DNA of 64,000 bases from Tissierellia bacterium (GTDB lineage Bacteria; Bacillota; Clostridia; Tissierellales; Peptoniphilaceae), in contig JAAYFJ010000057.1 of the NCBI GenBank assembly GCA_012728295.1, forward strand, positions 45,237 through 109,236. Direction: 5' to 3'. A program made the translations under genes and the position numbers. Below are positions 36,077 through 44,462 of this stretch, piece by piece. Numbering within the stretch: the stretch's first letter is position 1; every line of letters begins with the position of its first letter. Under the pieces are notes generated by a model. That model was not told the origin of the DNA. It ran no database searches and saw only the letters and a program-made list of their open reading frames with translations.

Positions 36077-36730
36077 ATGTTTTACTTTAAAAGAGATTTT
36101 TGGACAATCAAATGGATGAATATAGCATTGGCGCTGATTCCTATATTCACAGGGATGGCGTCTTTGCTAGAGGATAATCCTAAGTCTCAGTTAGTGGGAT
36201 TTTTTACCATGGGAATTTATACAATACTATTAAACAGATTTTCTCAAGCGAATAGAATGGTAAATAGGGAGGATATATTGTTTAATTCTCTACCTAATAG
36301 TAGGTTCTCCATAGTTAGGGGAAGATATATTTCAGTATTAATATATTTAATGGCATTTCCAATTCTTGTAATGATAACTGAATTAGTTACAAAAACAGTA
36401 ATGGGTGCACCTTTCGTATTACAGCTAGAGATTTTTGCAATATACTTGATAATGGGTATATTATCAAGTGCATTTTTCATCGTATTGGAATTTGTGGATC
36501 CTAGAAAAGCTGCAATTTTGTATATGGTATTATATTTTGCTATTATTTTAACTCCCAATGTCATGTTCAAATATCTTCCCGAAGAATATCTGTTCAAGTT
36601 TATAGAATTATTAAATAAATTTGGGAATACTAGTATAGCCATAAGTTTAGGACTTGTTATTGCAACTCTTGCAATATATTTAATTTCGATGGGGATTAGC
36701 TTTTCAATCTATAAGAAAAAAGAATTTTAA
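36077..36730 (+). CDS. ABC-2-type permease subunit 2 of the GntR-linked exporter
   Basis: A 217-residue relative of the preceding permease with six hydrophobic segments. The cytoplasmic 'REDILFNSLPNSRFSIVRGRY' loop matches the equivalent 'LPVRKKDYV' loop of the partner. The 8-base gap to the upstream gene and the following terminator make this the last gene of the operon. A heterodimer of the two permeases with the ATPase is the simplest model. Confidence 0.78.
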   Translation: MFYFKRDFWTIKWMNIALALIPIFTGMASLLEDNPKSQLVGFFTMGIYTILLNRFSQANRMVNREDILFNSLPNSRFSIVRGRYISVLIYLMAFPILVMITELVTKTVMGAPFVLQLEIFAIYLIMGILSSAFFIVLEFVDPRKAAILYMVLYFAIILTPNVMFKYLPEEYLFKFIELLNKFGNTSIAISLGLVIATLAIYLISMGISFSIYKKKEF

Positions 36731-36732
36731 TA

Positions 36733-36763
36733 AAAATCGGAGGAGATAATCTTCTCCGGTTTT
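36733..36763 (+). terminator. Terminator of the GntR-ABC operon
   Basis: CGGAGGAG pairs imperfectly with CTTCTCCG around ATAAT, flanked by A-rich and T-rich tracts, directly after the last permease gene. Confidence 0.7.
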
Positions 36764-36836
36764 GTATTTTGTGAAACCTATATTGGTGGACAGTCTATTA
36801 TAGCTAATGTATAATTAAGACCAGGGAGGGGATATT

Positions 36837-37415
36837 ATGCCTTGGTCATCTTTTATTGCATTTGCATTTGCTACAGCGTTTTCTCCGGGAGTGAATTGTA
36901 TTACTTCCATGGCACATGGAACTAAAATAGGCTTTAAAAAAAGCTATCCTTTCAACATAGGAGTTAGCTTGGGCGTTATTGTAGTGCTGACAGTATCCAC
37001 GCTTTTTAGTGGGACCATTATGAGAGTTATCCCCCAGTTTATGATGATTATGCAAGCTGTTGGAACTGCATATTTACTTTGGCTAGCATATGGAATGCTA
37101 AAGCATGAGGGTGGCTTTGATAGTGATAAAAGCGGTGGAGCTACAATCAGGGCTGGATTTTTTCTGCAGTTTATCAATCCTAAAGCGTATTTTTATTGTA
37201 TTACTTCCATGAGTACATTTGTGCTTCCATATACAGACAATATTACTACTATTGTGTTAGCAGGAGCAGTATTGGTAGTAGTGGGTTTTTTAGGCACAGC
37301 AGCTTGGGCAATCTTTGGAAGTATATTTAAGAAACTGTTTTCGAAATATGCTAAAATTACCAACGCAGTACTAGCTCTACTATTAGTTTATGTGGCTATT
37401 AGCATTTGGTTATAA
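36837..37415 (+). CDS. LysE/RhtB-family exporter
   Basis: A 192-residue membrane protein with six hydrophobic segments and the LysE-family opening 'FATAFSPGVNCITSMAHGTKIGFKKS' followed by 'QAVGTAYLLWLAYGMLK'. Members export amino acids or related compounds and relieve toxic build-up. Substrate unknown. GGGAGGGG lies before the ATG. It stands between two operons and is followed 38 bases later by rpoN in the same direction. Confidence 0.85.
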   Translation: MPWSSFIAFAFATAFSPGVNCITSMAHGTKIGFKKSYPFNIGVSLGVIVVLTVSTLFSGTIMRVIPQFMMIMQAVGTAYLLWLAYGMLKHEGGFDSDKSGGATIRAGFFLQFINPKAYFYCITSMSTFVLPYTDNITTIVLAGAVLVVVGFLGTAAWAIFGSIFKKLFSKYAKITNAVLALLLVYVAISIWL

Positions 37416-37453
37416 CAATTGATGATATCGTGTTTTAAACTAGAGGTGATTAC

Positions 37454-38833
37454 ATGAAAATGGATATGAATATGTCCGTTGACACAAAGTTAATACAACA
37501 ATTGAATTTAACACCGGCTCTTATTCAATCTATTGAGATGCTTTCACTAAATAGAGTAGAATTGATGGAATTTATTAAAGAAGAAGTGCAAGAGAATCCG
37601 CTATTAGAAGCTCAGGGTTTGGAAGATGAGTATTATGAAAGCATAGGAGAACTTTCCTCTGAGGAAGACTTATTGAAATGGAAAAGCTATGCAGAAAAAT
37701 TGGGAGACTACAGTTATCACCAAGAGTACGTTGATGCCAGTAAGAGGGAAAACGATTTGGAGTGCTGTACTTTAGAGTGCATTAGTCTATATGAGCACTT
37801 GATGCAGCAGGTGCCTGAAATATACAGTGAAGACATAAAACGCATAGTACTGGAAACGATAATCGAGCATATCGATGACGAAGGCTATTTTGACGGTGAT
37901 GCCATGAGTATAGCTAAAACGCAGGGCATAACTGTTGCAGAAGTAGAAGAACACCTGATGGCGATTCAATCTTTGGATCCTCCAGGAATAGGTGCTAGGA
38001 ACTTACAGGAGAGCTTATTAATTCAATTAAATAGAATGGATATCGAAGATGATTTGACTATATCGATAATAAAGGATAATTTAGAAGACATCTCCAGAAA
38101 TAGAATGCAAGTGCTGGCAAAAAACTATTCAACTTCTATTGAAAAAATATCAGAAAGCTTTGAGAAAATAAGGAGCTTAAATCCTAGGCCTGCATGTAAT
38201 TTTTCGGTTGAAGGCGAAAATAAAATGTTTATCTGGCCAGATGCTAGAGTGCAAAAGAATGATGGAAAGTGGGAATTAGAGTTTATCAACCCAATTGAGC
38301 CTCATTTGAGCGTAAATAGAACGTATTCCCAATATGTTGATAATGACGACGAAGAGTTGGCGGAATTTGTAAAAGTGAAGCTGAGAAGGATAAAATGGAT
38401 TTTTGAATCTCTAGAAATGCGTCGAATAAACATGGAAAAAGTATTTAATGCGATAATAGAGCTACAAAGTGATTACCTTGAAAAAGGACCTTATCACCTA
38501 AAGCCTATGACGTTGAAAAATGTGGGTAGCATAACTGAGCTTCACGAAAGCACTGTATCCAGAATCATTAACGGAAAATACTTGGAAACCCCCCATGGGG
38601 TATTATCGTTGAAATGTATGTTTGCTTCTGACTTAGGAGGAGATAATTCCTCAGCGTCTGTAAAACATTTGATAAAAGATAGAATTGAAAATGAAGATAA
38701 AGCGAAGCCGTATTCTGATCAACAACTTTCAAATTGGCTAAAAGAAAAAGGTATCTCGGTGGCCAGAAGAACGGTCATGAAATATCGAGAAGAGTTAGAA
38801 ATCCCATCTTCTCAATTGCGCAGGAGACACTGA
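37454..38833 (+). CDS. rpoN: RNA polymerase sigma-54 factor
   Basis: Sigma-54 directs polymerase to -24/-12 promoters and needs an enhancer-binding ATPase. All three regions are visible in 459 residues: the Gln/Leu-rich activator-interaction region I ('LIQQLNLTPALIQSIEMLS', about 13-50), the core-binding domain ('LQSLDPPGIGARNLQESLL'), and the helix-turn-helix ('TLKNVGSITELHESTVSRIINGKYLETP') with the RpoN box 'ARRTVMKYREEL' near residues 436-447. No enhancer-binding protein gene is in the window. In Clostridia sigma-54 often drives amino-acid catabolism, in keeping with the gene content. Confidence 0.95.
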   Translation: MKMDMNMSVDTKLIQQLNLTPALIQSIEMLSLNRVELMEFIKEEVQENPLLEAQGLEDEYYESIGELSSEEDLLKWKSYAEKLGDYSYHQEYVDASKRENDLECCTLECISLYEHLMQQVPEIYSEDIKRIVLETIIEHIDDEGYFDGDAMSIAKTQGITVAEVEEHLMAIQSLDPPGIGARNLQESLLIQLNRMDIEDDLTISIIKDNLEDISRNRMQVLAKNYSTSIEKISESFEKIRSLNPRPACNFSVEGENKMFIWPDARVQKNDGKWELEFINPIEPHLSVNRTYSQYVDNDDEELAEFVKVKLRRIKWIFESLEMRRINMEKVFNAIIELQSDYLEKGPYHLKPMTLKNVGSITELHESTVSRIINGKYLETPHGVLSLKCMFASDLGGDNSSASVKHLIKDRIENEDKAKPYSDQQLSNWLKEKGISVARRTVMKYREELEIPSSQLRRRH

Positions 38834-38874
38834 TAAAGGTATTTAGGATATTAAAATAAAAATTGGAGGCAATT

Positions 38875-40287
38875 ATGAGTTTAATGTATGAAAAAACTTC
38901 TGTTTGGAGCAAGATTTCAGAATCCGAATTGAAGGAGATTATGGTTCTTGGAGAATCATATAAAGAATTTTTAGATAAAGGCAAAACTGAGAGAAGAGCA
39001 GTGGAGTTTATCGAAAAGAGAGCTGTTGAGCAAGGTTTTATCAAGCTAGAGACTGCACTGGCGAATGGGAAACTAAATGCTGGTGACAAGGTTTATTATA
39101 CGTATAAAAATAAAGCCGCTGTAATGATGATTGTTGGAACAGAGCCTATGGAAAAAGGGTTGCATATTGTGGGTTCCCACATTGATTGTCCAAGATTGGA
39201 CTTAAAACAAAGACCACTATATGAAGAAGGTGGAATGGCGCTTTTAAAGACTCATTATTATGGTGGGGTTAAAAAATACCAGTGGACTACTATCCCGCTA
39301 GCATTACACGGGGTAATCTTTACAAAAGAAGGTAAAAAAGTGGATGTATGTATTGGAGAGGATGAAGCTGACCCAGTCTTATATATTAATGACTTGTTAA
39401 TCCACTTAAGTGCTGACCAGATGCAGAAAAAATTAAGCGAAGGGATAACGGGAGAACAATTAAATATAGTTGTTGGGAATAGTGATTTCGGCAGTGAAGA
39501 AGGCGAGAAAGACCCGATTAAGAAAAAAATAATGCAAATACTATTTGATAGATATGGCATAGAGGAAGATGATTTTGCTGTAGCAGAACTAGAGGCTGTA
39601 CCTGCGGACAAAGCGAGATGTGTTGGTTTAGACAGATCTATGATAGCGGCATATGGTCATGATGATAGAAGTTGTGCTTACGCCTCGCTGGAAGCTATTT
39701 GCGAGGTTGAGAATCCTAAAAAGACAGCTGTGGCGCTATTTGTAGACAAGGAAGAAATTGGCTCCAATGGAAATACTGGGATGACTTCCATGTTCTTTGA
39801 AAATATGCTGGCGGAAGTATTGCTACTAGAAGAAGGACCCGTGGATTTAGCTGTAAGACGTACACTGGGTAATTCTCAAATACTTTCAGCGGACGTTTCT
39901 GCCACGTTTGATCCAACTTTTCCAGAAGTGTCAGAAAAACTAAATGCCAATATCCTAGGTTGTGGTGTTAGTGTGAGTAAATATACTGGATCTAGAGGCA
40001 AGTATTCTTGTAATGATGCCAATGCAGAGTTTTTGGCAGAGGTTAGGGCAATTTTTGAGGAAGAAAACGTAATTTGGCAAACGGGAGAAATGGGAAAAGT
40101 AGATCAGGGCGGTGGAGGCACAATTGCTGAGATATTAGCTGCCTATGGCGCTGAAGTTGTGGACTGTGGCGTGCCTGTAATAAGCATGCATGCTCCTATG
40201 GAATTGGTTAGCAAGGCCGATGTATATATGGCGAAAAAAGCATATAGAGCATTCTTGAAAACTTCTCGAGCTGGTGCTAAATTTTAA
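38875..40287 (+). CDS. M18-family aminopeptidase
   Basis: A di-zinc exopeptidase of about 470 residues that removes N-terminal (often acidic) residues from peptides in the cytoplasm. Metal and catalytic blocks of the M18 family are present: 'VGSHIDCPRLDLK' (first His ligand), 'YGHDDRSCAYASL', 'DKEEIGSNGNTGMTS' (catalytic Glu pair) and the C-terminal 'SMHAPMELVSKADV' (last His ligand). The frame is open from 38863, but that TTG overlaps the GGAGG ribosome site; ATG 38875 is the start. Terminator follows. Suits a peptide-using organism. Confidence 0.92.
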   Translation: MSLMYEKTSVWSKISESELKEIMVLGESYKEFLDKGKTERRAVEFIEKRAVEQGFIKLETALANGKLNAGDKVYYTYKNKAAVMMIVGTEPMEKGLHIVGSHIDCPRLDLKQRPLYEEGGMALLKTHYYGGVKKYQWTTIPLALHGVIFTKEGKKVDVCIGEDEADPVLYINDLLIHLSADQMQKKLSEGITGEQLNIVVGNSDFGSEEGEKDPIKKKIMQILFDRYGIEEDDFAVAELEAVPADKARCVGLDRSMIAAYGHDDRSCAYASLEAICEVENPKKTAVALFVDKEEIGSNGNTGMTSMFFENMLAEVLLLEEGPVDLAVRRTLGNSQILSADVSATFDPTFPEVSEKLNANILGCGVSVSKYTGSRGKYSCNDANAEFLAEVRAIFEEENVIWQTGEMGKVDQGGGGTIAEILAAYGAEVVDCGVPVISMHAPMELVSKADVYMAKKAYRAFLKTSRAGAKF

Positions 40288-40296
40288 TAAATGTTA

Positions 40297-40325
40297 AAGG
40301 ACAGTGTTTAAACACTGTCCTTTAA
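40297..40325 (+). terminator. Terminator of the M18 aminopeptidase gene
   Basis: AAAGGACAGTGTTT is perfectly inverted as AAACACTGTCCTTT directly beyond the gene. Confidence 0.8.
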
Positions 40326-40445
40326 ATCGGATAACTAGTATATATTAATATGCATAAAAAAACCCCTATCCATTGATTGGGGGATGAATTAGTAGCTTTA
40401 TTTGTAAGATTGTTAATCGTGTACATCATGTGATATAATAAAAAA

Positions 40446-40522
40446 TGGTGCGCGGTATTGGAGTCGAACCAACGACCTCCACGATGTCAACGTGGCACTC
40501 TAACCAACTGAGCTAACCGCCC
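40446..40522 (-). tRNA. tRNA-Val (anticodon GAC)
   Basis: On the minus strand the gene starts GGGCGGTTAGCTCAGTTGG. The anticodon loop has GAC, the T-arm is TTGG TTCGACT CCAA, and CCA is encoded. The acceptor stem GGGCGGT/ACCGCGC has a G-G mismatch at pair 2:71; the common sequence at this site is ACCGCCC. It lies in opposite orientation between two plus-strand operons. Confidence 0.92.
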
Positions 40523-40581
40523 TAATGGAATAATGATACCATAAAGGGCTATAAAGGACAAGATGTTATTAAGGAGAAGGT

Positions 40582-41262
40582 ATGGCGCAGAAGTTTGTAG
40601 AAAGCATAGGCTTTTCAATATATATAGTATTAATGATGGGCATGGCTTATTATATAATAAATAATTCTAAAGGGCGATTGTCCACTAAATTACTGGGTTT
40701 ATCAGGCTTAGCTATTACATTGAGTCAAGGAGCTGAAATGGTTAGTAGAATTTTCAGTTTGATGACTAAGGGGATTGTAGACAGCTTAAGCCCTATTGGT
40801 TTGGGCAGAAAATGGATGTGGATTGGAATTTTTATCGTAGGCGTCTTGCTATATGAAATGGTTAAGAGCAGAAGTAAGAGCAGACCCAATGGTAATTTAG
40901 ATAAATTAATATATGCACTGGCGTTATTTGGAATTGTGATTTCCTTATTCAGGTTCAATCAGTGGGACGCACTTTTTCCGCCTAAGGGCATAGGTTTTTT
41001 ACGCCTATTACCGATGATAATCATATATGGATTATTGGCGCTTATCTTTTATTCCAATGGGAAGAGTAAAAGAGATGCGATGTTGATGAAGATGTCCATC
41101 GCACTTATTATAATAATTATTACAAGTTTTATTAATACACTATGGGGAGGTTCTGTAGTGGTTTTTAATATATGGCAGATTATTAGAACTCTGGCAACGG
41201 TATATTTATTGTTTTTGCCATATAATGAAGTTCGACACGAGAACTTATTAAGTAGATTTTAA
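40582..41262 (+). CDS. Hypothetical polytopic membrane protein
   Basis: A 226-residue protein I do not recognise. About six hydrophobic segments (for example 'IGFSIYIVLMMGMAYYII', 'WIGIFIVGVLLYEMV', 'LLPMIIIYGLLALIFY', 'MSIALIIIIITSFINTL') with short polar loops and a basic stretch 'VKSRSKSRPNG'. Start has AAGGAGAAGG upstream. It is followed 29 bases later by a bofA-like gene in the same direction, so a sporulation-related or envelope function is possible, but nothing in the sequence shows it. Confidence 0.65.
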   Translation: MAQKFVESIGFSIYIVLMMGMAYYIINNSKGRLSTKLLGLSGLAITLSQGAEMVSRIFSLMTKGIVDSLSPIGLGRKWMWIGIFIVGVLLYEMVKSRSKSRPNGNLDKLIYALALFGIVISLFRFNQWDALFPPKGIGFLRLLPMIIIYGLLALIFYSNGKSKRDAMLMKMSIALIIIIITSFINTLWGGSVVVFNIWQIIRTLATVYLLFLPYNEVRHENLLSRF

Positions 41263-41291
41263 GTATTGTTTAAAATAGGAGACTTGCAATT

Positions 41292-41543
41292 ATGGAAGGA
41301 TTGTTTTTTCTAGGTGGTTTGGGTGCTATTATAGTTATTACTCTATTGTTTAGATTATCGCTGACTATAGTGTTAAGACTGGTCAAAAATGGGATATTTG
41401 GAGCAGTTTTACTATGGATGGCCAATATATTAGGAGGGCTAGTAGGACTTAGCTTACCTATTACTCCAATAACAGCAGTCTTGACGGGTGCATTTGGCTG
41501 CCCAATGGTAGTTATTATGGGAATTTATTATTATTTGTTTTAG
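41292..41543 (+). CDS. bofA: BofA-family pro-sigma-K processing inhibitor
   Basis: A small protein of 83 residues with two membrane segments. The C-terminal 'LSLPITPITAVLTGAFGCPMVVIM' block is the conserved region of BofA, which holds the SpoIVFB protease inactive in the mother cell until the forespore signals. This is one of the marks that the organism can form spores. Ribosome site AATAGGAG precedes ATG 41292. It is followed by patB after 8 bases. Confidence 0.8.
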   Translation: MEGLFFLGGLGAIIVITLLFRLSLTIVLRLVKNGIFGAVLLWMANILGGLVGLSLPITPITAVLTGAFGCPMVVIMGIYYYLF

Positions 41544-41551
41544 GGGGAATT

Positions 41552-42724
41552 ATGAAAAAATACGATTTCGATAAAGTGATTAATAGACGAAGTTCTGATA
41601 GCGCCAAGTGGAATCCTTTATCTTTAAAAGAGCGCTTTGGATACGGAGAGTTGTTACCCTTATGGACTGCAGATATGGACTTTCAAGCTCCTGAAGAGGT
41701 GATTGAAGCACTTAGAAAGCGAGTTGAGCATGGCTTATATGGATATACTATTCATAGTCAAACTATGGATGAAGCAATAATATCTTGGCTAAAAAACAGA
41801 TGGGATTTAGACGTTAGCCCAGAGTCCATGTTGTTCACTTCAGGCGCTGTTATGGCAATTACTCAGCTGATACAGGTATTTACTGAGCCTGGAGATAGCA
41901 TATTAATTCAACCACCTGTATACTTTCCATTCAGAAGCAGCATAGAGCTAAATAATAGGCAAGTAATAAAATCGCCACTTATTATTTCTCAAGACAGCGT
42001 TTCCATAGATTTTGAATCCCTGGAAAACGTAATTTCCAAGCACAGGCCAAAGATGATGCTGCTATGTAACCCCCACAATCCTCTATCAAGGGTATGGAAG
42101 AAGGGGGAGTTGGAACAACTAGCAAGCATATTAAATAAATATAATGTGTTTTTGGTGTCCGACGAAATCCATGGAGACCTTACCTTTAACAATCATAGGC
42201 ACTATAGTTGGGGACGTGTAGAGAATGCAGCAAAAGATGGTTTTGCGATTATATACTCTCCTAGTAAAACATTTAGTTTAGCTGGTCTACCTTTTACTAC
42301 AGTAATAATTCCAGATAGAGAAAAAAGAAAAATGTTGGGAAATTATTTAATGGCATCTCGTATTGGAGTGGATAACGTATTGACATATGCCGCTGTAGAG
42401 GCAGCATATACTCATGGTGCACCATGGCTTAACAATGTTAAGAAGTATATATGGGATAATTATAAATATTTAGTCAATGAATTGGAAAAACGCTTACCAA
42501 AGGCATGGGTGGCACCGTTACAGGGAACATATCTTGCATGGATTAACTTCGAAGCCTATGGTATAGATGAGGAGTTGGCATCTAGATTTATTAATGAAGC
42601 TAAGTTGGCTTTAGTTGACGGACAATGGTTTGGCGATGAAGGACTAGGGTCAATGAGGATAAATTTGGCATGTCCTAGATCCGTATTAGAAGAAGCAATC
42701 GATAAAATGTGTAAGTTATTTTAA
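41552..42724 (+). CDS. MalY/PatB-family PLP aminotransferase / cystathionine beta-lyase
   Basis: A 390-residue fold-type I PLP enzyme. The Schiff-base Lys is about residue 239 in 'YSPSKTFSLAGL', the PLP-binding Asp/Tyr region is 'LVSDEIHGDL', and the N-terminal 'VINRRSSDSAKWN' and 'PLWTADMDFQAPEEV' are typical of the MalY/PatB branch, which mostly cleaves cystathionine or cysteine C-S bonds. The exact reaction cannot be fixed; lyase activity is favoured over transamination by family. Eight bases after bofA and 12 before a phosphopantetheinyl transferase gene. Confidence 0.88.
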   Translation: MKKYDFDKVINRRSSDSAKWNPLSLKERFGYGELLPLWTADMDFQAPEEVIEALRKRVEHGLYGYTIHSQTMDEAIISWLKNRWDLDVSPESMLFTSGAVMAITQLIQVFTEPGDSILIQPPVYFPFRSSIELNNRQVIKSPLIISQDSVSIDFESLENVISKHRPKMMLLCNPHNPLSRVWKKGELEQLASILNKYNVFLVSDEIHGDLTFNNHRHYSWGRVENAAKDGFAIIYSPSKTFSLAGLPFTTVIIPDREKRKMLGNYLMASRIGVDNVLTYAAVEAAYTHGAPWLNNVKKYIWDNYKYLVNELEKRLPKAWVAPLQGTYLAWINFEAYGIDEELASRFINEAKLALVDGQWFGDEGLGSMRINLACPRSVLEEAIDKMCKLF

Positions 42725-42736
42725 TAAGGAGGTAAT

Positions 42737-43405
42737 ATGGATATTCTATTAGATGGCAAGTTAAGATGGGGAGACGATGAAATCATATATATGATAGTAG
42801 GTGGAGATGCAGAACCTGAGGCCTTGCTTCCAGATGAATGGGCTTTATTAGCACATAGAAACCATCCCCGTAGACGCCATCGTTATTGCTTAGGTAGACT
42901 GGGAATTCAAGAAGCTTTAAGAAGAAATGGCTTCGATGATGTAGTAGGAACACCGGTGGTTATGGACGAGCAAGGAAAATCCTATTGGGGCGGAGATAAA
43001 CCTACGAATCTATCATTTTCCATTGCACATCACGGTGAAGTAACTGTGATTGCTCTTGCTCCTGAGAGTGTAAAAGTAGGAGTGGATATTGAAAAAGTTG
43101 CAGAAATGTTTGATAGACAACTAGAACCACTACTGACACCAGAAGAGAAAAAGTTTGTGGAAAGCATGGGCCCGGAAATGACAGAGGAAAGAAACACAGG
43201 TGCTACAGCGCTTTGGGTAGCGAAGGAAGCTCTTTCTAAAAGCACAGGTGGTGGATGGATGGCCCATCAACAAGATTTTCCACTAAAAGACATTCACTAT
43301 TCAGAAAATAAAATGAGCTGCAAGTTTAGCAATGGTGAAAAATGGCATGTGGAAACGATGATAACTCCATGGGGAATGGTAGCTATTTCAGGAATACAGT
43401 ATTAA
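42737..43405 (+). CDS. 4'-Phosphopantetheinyl transferase superfamily protein (Sfp-like)
   Basis: A 222-residue Sfp-type protein that attaches the phosphopantetheine arm of CoA to carrier proteins. The Mg2+-binding block 'VGVDIEKV' (about residue 114-121) and the later 'ALWVAKEALSKSTGGG' (the W-x-x-K-E-A/S-x-x-K motif) are both intact, and 'SFSIAHHGEVTVIAL' supplies the conserved His region. Length fits the Sfp group rather than the short AcpS. No NRPS or PKS genes are present in the window, so the carrier protein is unknown. Confidence 0.88.
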   Translation: MDILLDGKLRWGDDEIIYMIVGGDAEPEALLPDEWALLAHRNHPRRRHRYCLGRLGIQEALRRNGFDDVVGTPVVMDEQGKSYWGGDKPTNLSFSIAHHGEVTVIALAPESVKVGVDIEKVAEMFDRQLEPLLTPEEKKFVESMGPEMTEERNTGATALWVAKEALSKSTGGGWMAHQQDFPLKDIHYSENKMSCKFSNGEKWHVETMITPWGMVAISGIQY

Positions 43406-43445
43406 AAAAATAGAAATTATTCATTATGTTGATAAGCGAAAGAAG

Positions 43446-43470
43446 AACTGCCGAAAGGCAGTTTGTTTTA
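43446..43470 (+). terminator. Terminator of the bofA-patB-PPTase run
   Basis: AACTGCC pairs with GGCAGTT around a GAAA tetraloop, followed by a T-rich tract. Confidence 0.75.
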
Positions 43471-43532
43471 GATAGTGAAATATTTGTCTAAAATAAAATG
43501 CCCCGATAATAAGGCAATGAATTGAGGAGACT

Positions 43533-44084
43533 ATGAAGGATTATATATTAATTAAACCTGATGATTCCTACGCTGATGAGATAGCCTCATATAGGGATGA
43601 GTTTGCAAACAACTTAGATGAGCTTGGGGGAAGCGGCGCTTTAAGAACTATTGACGATCCAATTATGTGGATTAAGCTGACAAAGCTTATGGAAGATAAG
43701 GATAAACTTTCACTAAATGTTGTTCCAGCTACTCAATTTATTTTTGTAAGATGTAGAGATTCCAAAATTGTAGGCACTATTCAAATAAGGCATTATTTCA
43801 ATGACTACCTCCAAGTATATGGTGGAAATATAGGTTATTCCATAAGACCTTCAGAAAGGGGCAAGGGATATGGATCTGCTATGCTAAGAGAATGTTTGAA
43901 GCATTGCAGAAGATATGGATTAGATAGAGTATTGATTACCTGTGAAGAGCATAATATAGCAAGTAGAAAAGTAATCATCTCAAATGGTGGGAAATATGAA
44001 TGTACAGTATATGAGCCTGATGAAAATATATATTTAGAAAGATATTGGGTTGATATAGAAATAATAAATAATCAAAAAGAGTGA
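43533..44084 (+). CDS. GNAT-family N-acetyltransferase
   Basis: A 183-residue acetyltransferase. 'IQIRHYFNDYLQVYGGNIGYSIRPSERGKGYGSAML' contains motif A, with the acetyl-CoA pyrophosphate loop 'RGKGYGSAML', followed by 'CLKHCRRYGLDRVLITCEEHNIASRKVI'. The closest resemblance is to the RimJ/YhfO-like group often annotated only as GNAT. Substrate unknown. ATG 43533 is preceded by TTGAGGAG. Single gene; no linked function. Confidence 0.87.
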   Translation: MKDYILIKPDDSYADEIASYRDEFANNLDELGGSGALRTIDDPIMWIKLTKLMEDKDKLSLNVVPATQFIFVRCRDSKIVGTIQIRHYFNDYLQVYGGNIGYSIRPSERGKGYGSAMLRECLKHCRRYGLDRVLITCEEHNIASRKVIISNGGKYECTVYEPDENIYLERYWVDIEIINNQKE

Positions 44085-44227
44085 GAAGCAAGGGTAATAA
44101 GAGACTTCATATATTATGTATTAATAATAAAATCATAGAAAACTATTGATTGCAAGTGTTTGCAACAGCGAATTATCATATTTAGGATTTTACTTTTGCA
44201 CTTGTCAGCGTTAATAACAAAAAGTAG

Positions 44228-44255
44228 TTGACTTTATTTATACAGTTGATATAAT
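44228..44255 (+). promoter_or_regulatory. Promoter of the T-box-controlled NSS gene
   Basis: TTGACT at 44228-44233 and TATAAT at 44250-44255, 16 bases apart, lie just upstream of the T-box leader. The gap 44085-44227 has no other feature. Confidence 0.7.
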
Positions 44256-44267
44256 AGTTTTTAATTG

Positions 44268-44428
44268 ATACTGAGCGATGAAGGTAATAGTACAGGTGGG
44301 CTGAAATGCTCTAATGGAATTACAGTACCGGAGCTTGGAAGTGAGCTGTGACTTATATCAGCGTTGAGGCTTTGTCGAAGAAAGGTGGTACCACGGGTAA
44401 ACTCGTCCTTTCAAGGCAGAGTTTTTTG
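44268..44428 (+). promoter_or_regulatory. T-box riboswitch, probably tyrosine-specific
   Basis: The T-box core AAAGGTGGTACCACGG is at 44381-44396. It is followed by a terminator (AAACTCG..CCTT / AAGG..GAGTTTTTT, about 44399-44428) that the T-box sequence can compete with. In the short Stem I, GGTA (44283-44286) pairs with TACC (44326-44329). The specifier loop then has AGTA on the 5' side and AATTACAG on the 3' side. The triplet directly before the conserved purine is TAC (44321-44323), a tyrosine codon. Uncharged tRNA binding would prevent termination and switch on the downstream transporter when tyrosine is short. T-box identity is firm; the specifier is a best reading. Confidence 0.85.
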
Positions 44429-44462
44429 TTTTTGTATATATAATATAGAAAAGAGGTTTGCT

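Noticed and set aside
44364..44462. Longer N-terminus for the second NSS transporter
   Set aside because: It would be translated from the T-box core and its terminator; ATG 44463 has a ribosome site and starts the conserved family sequence.
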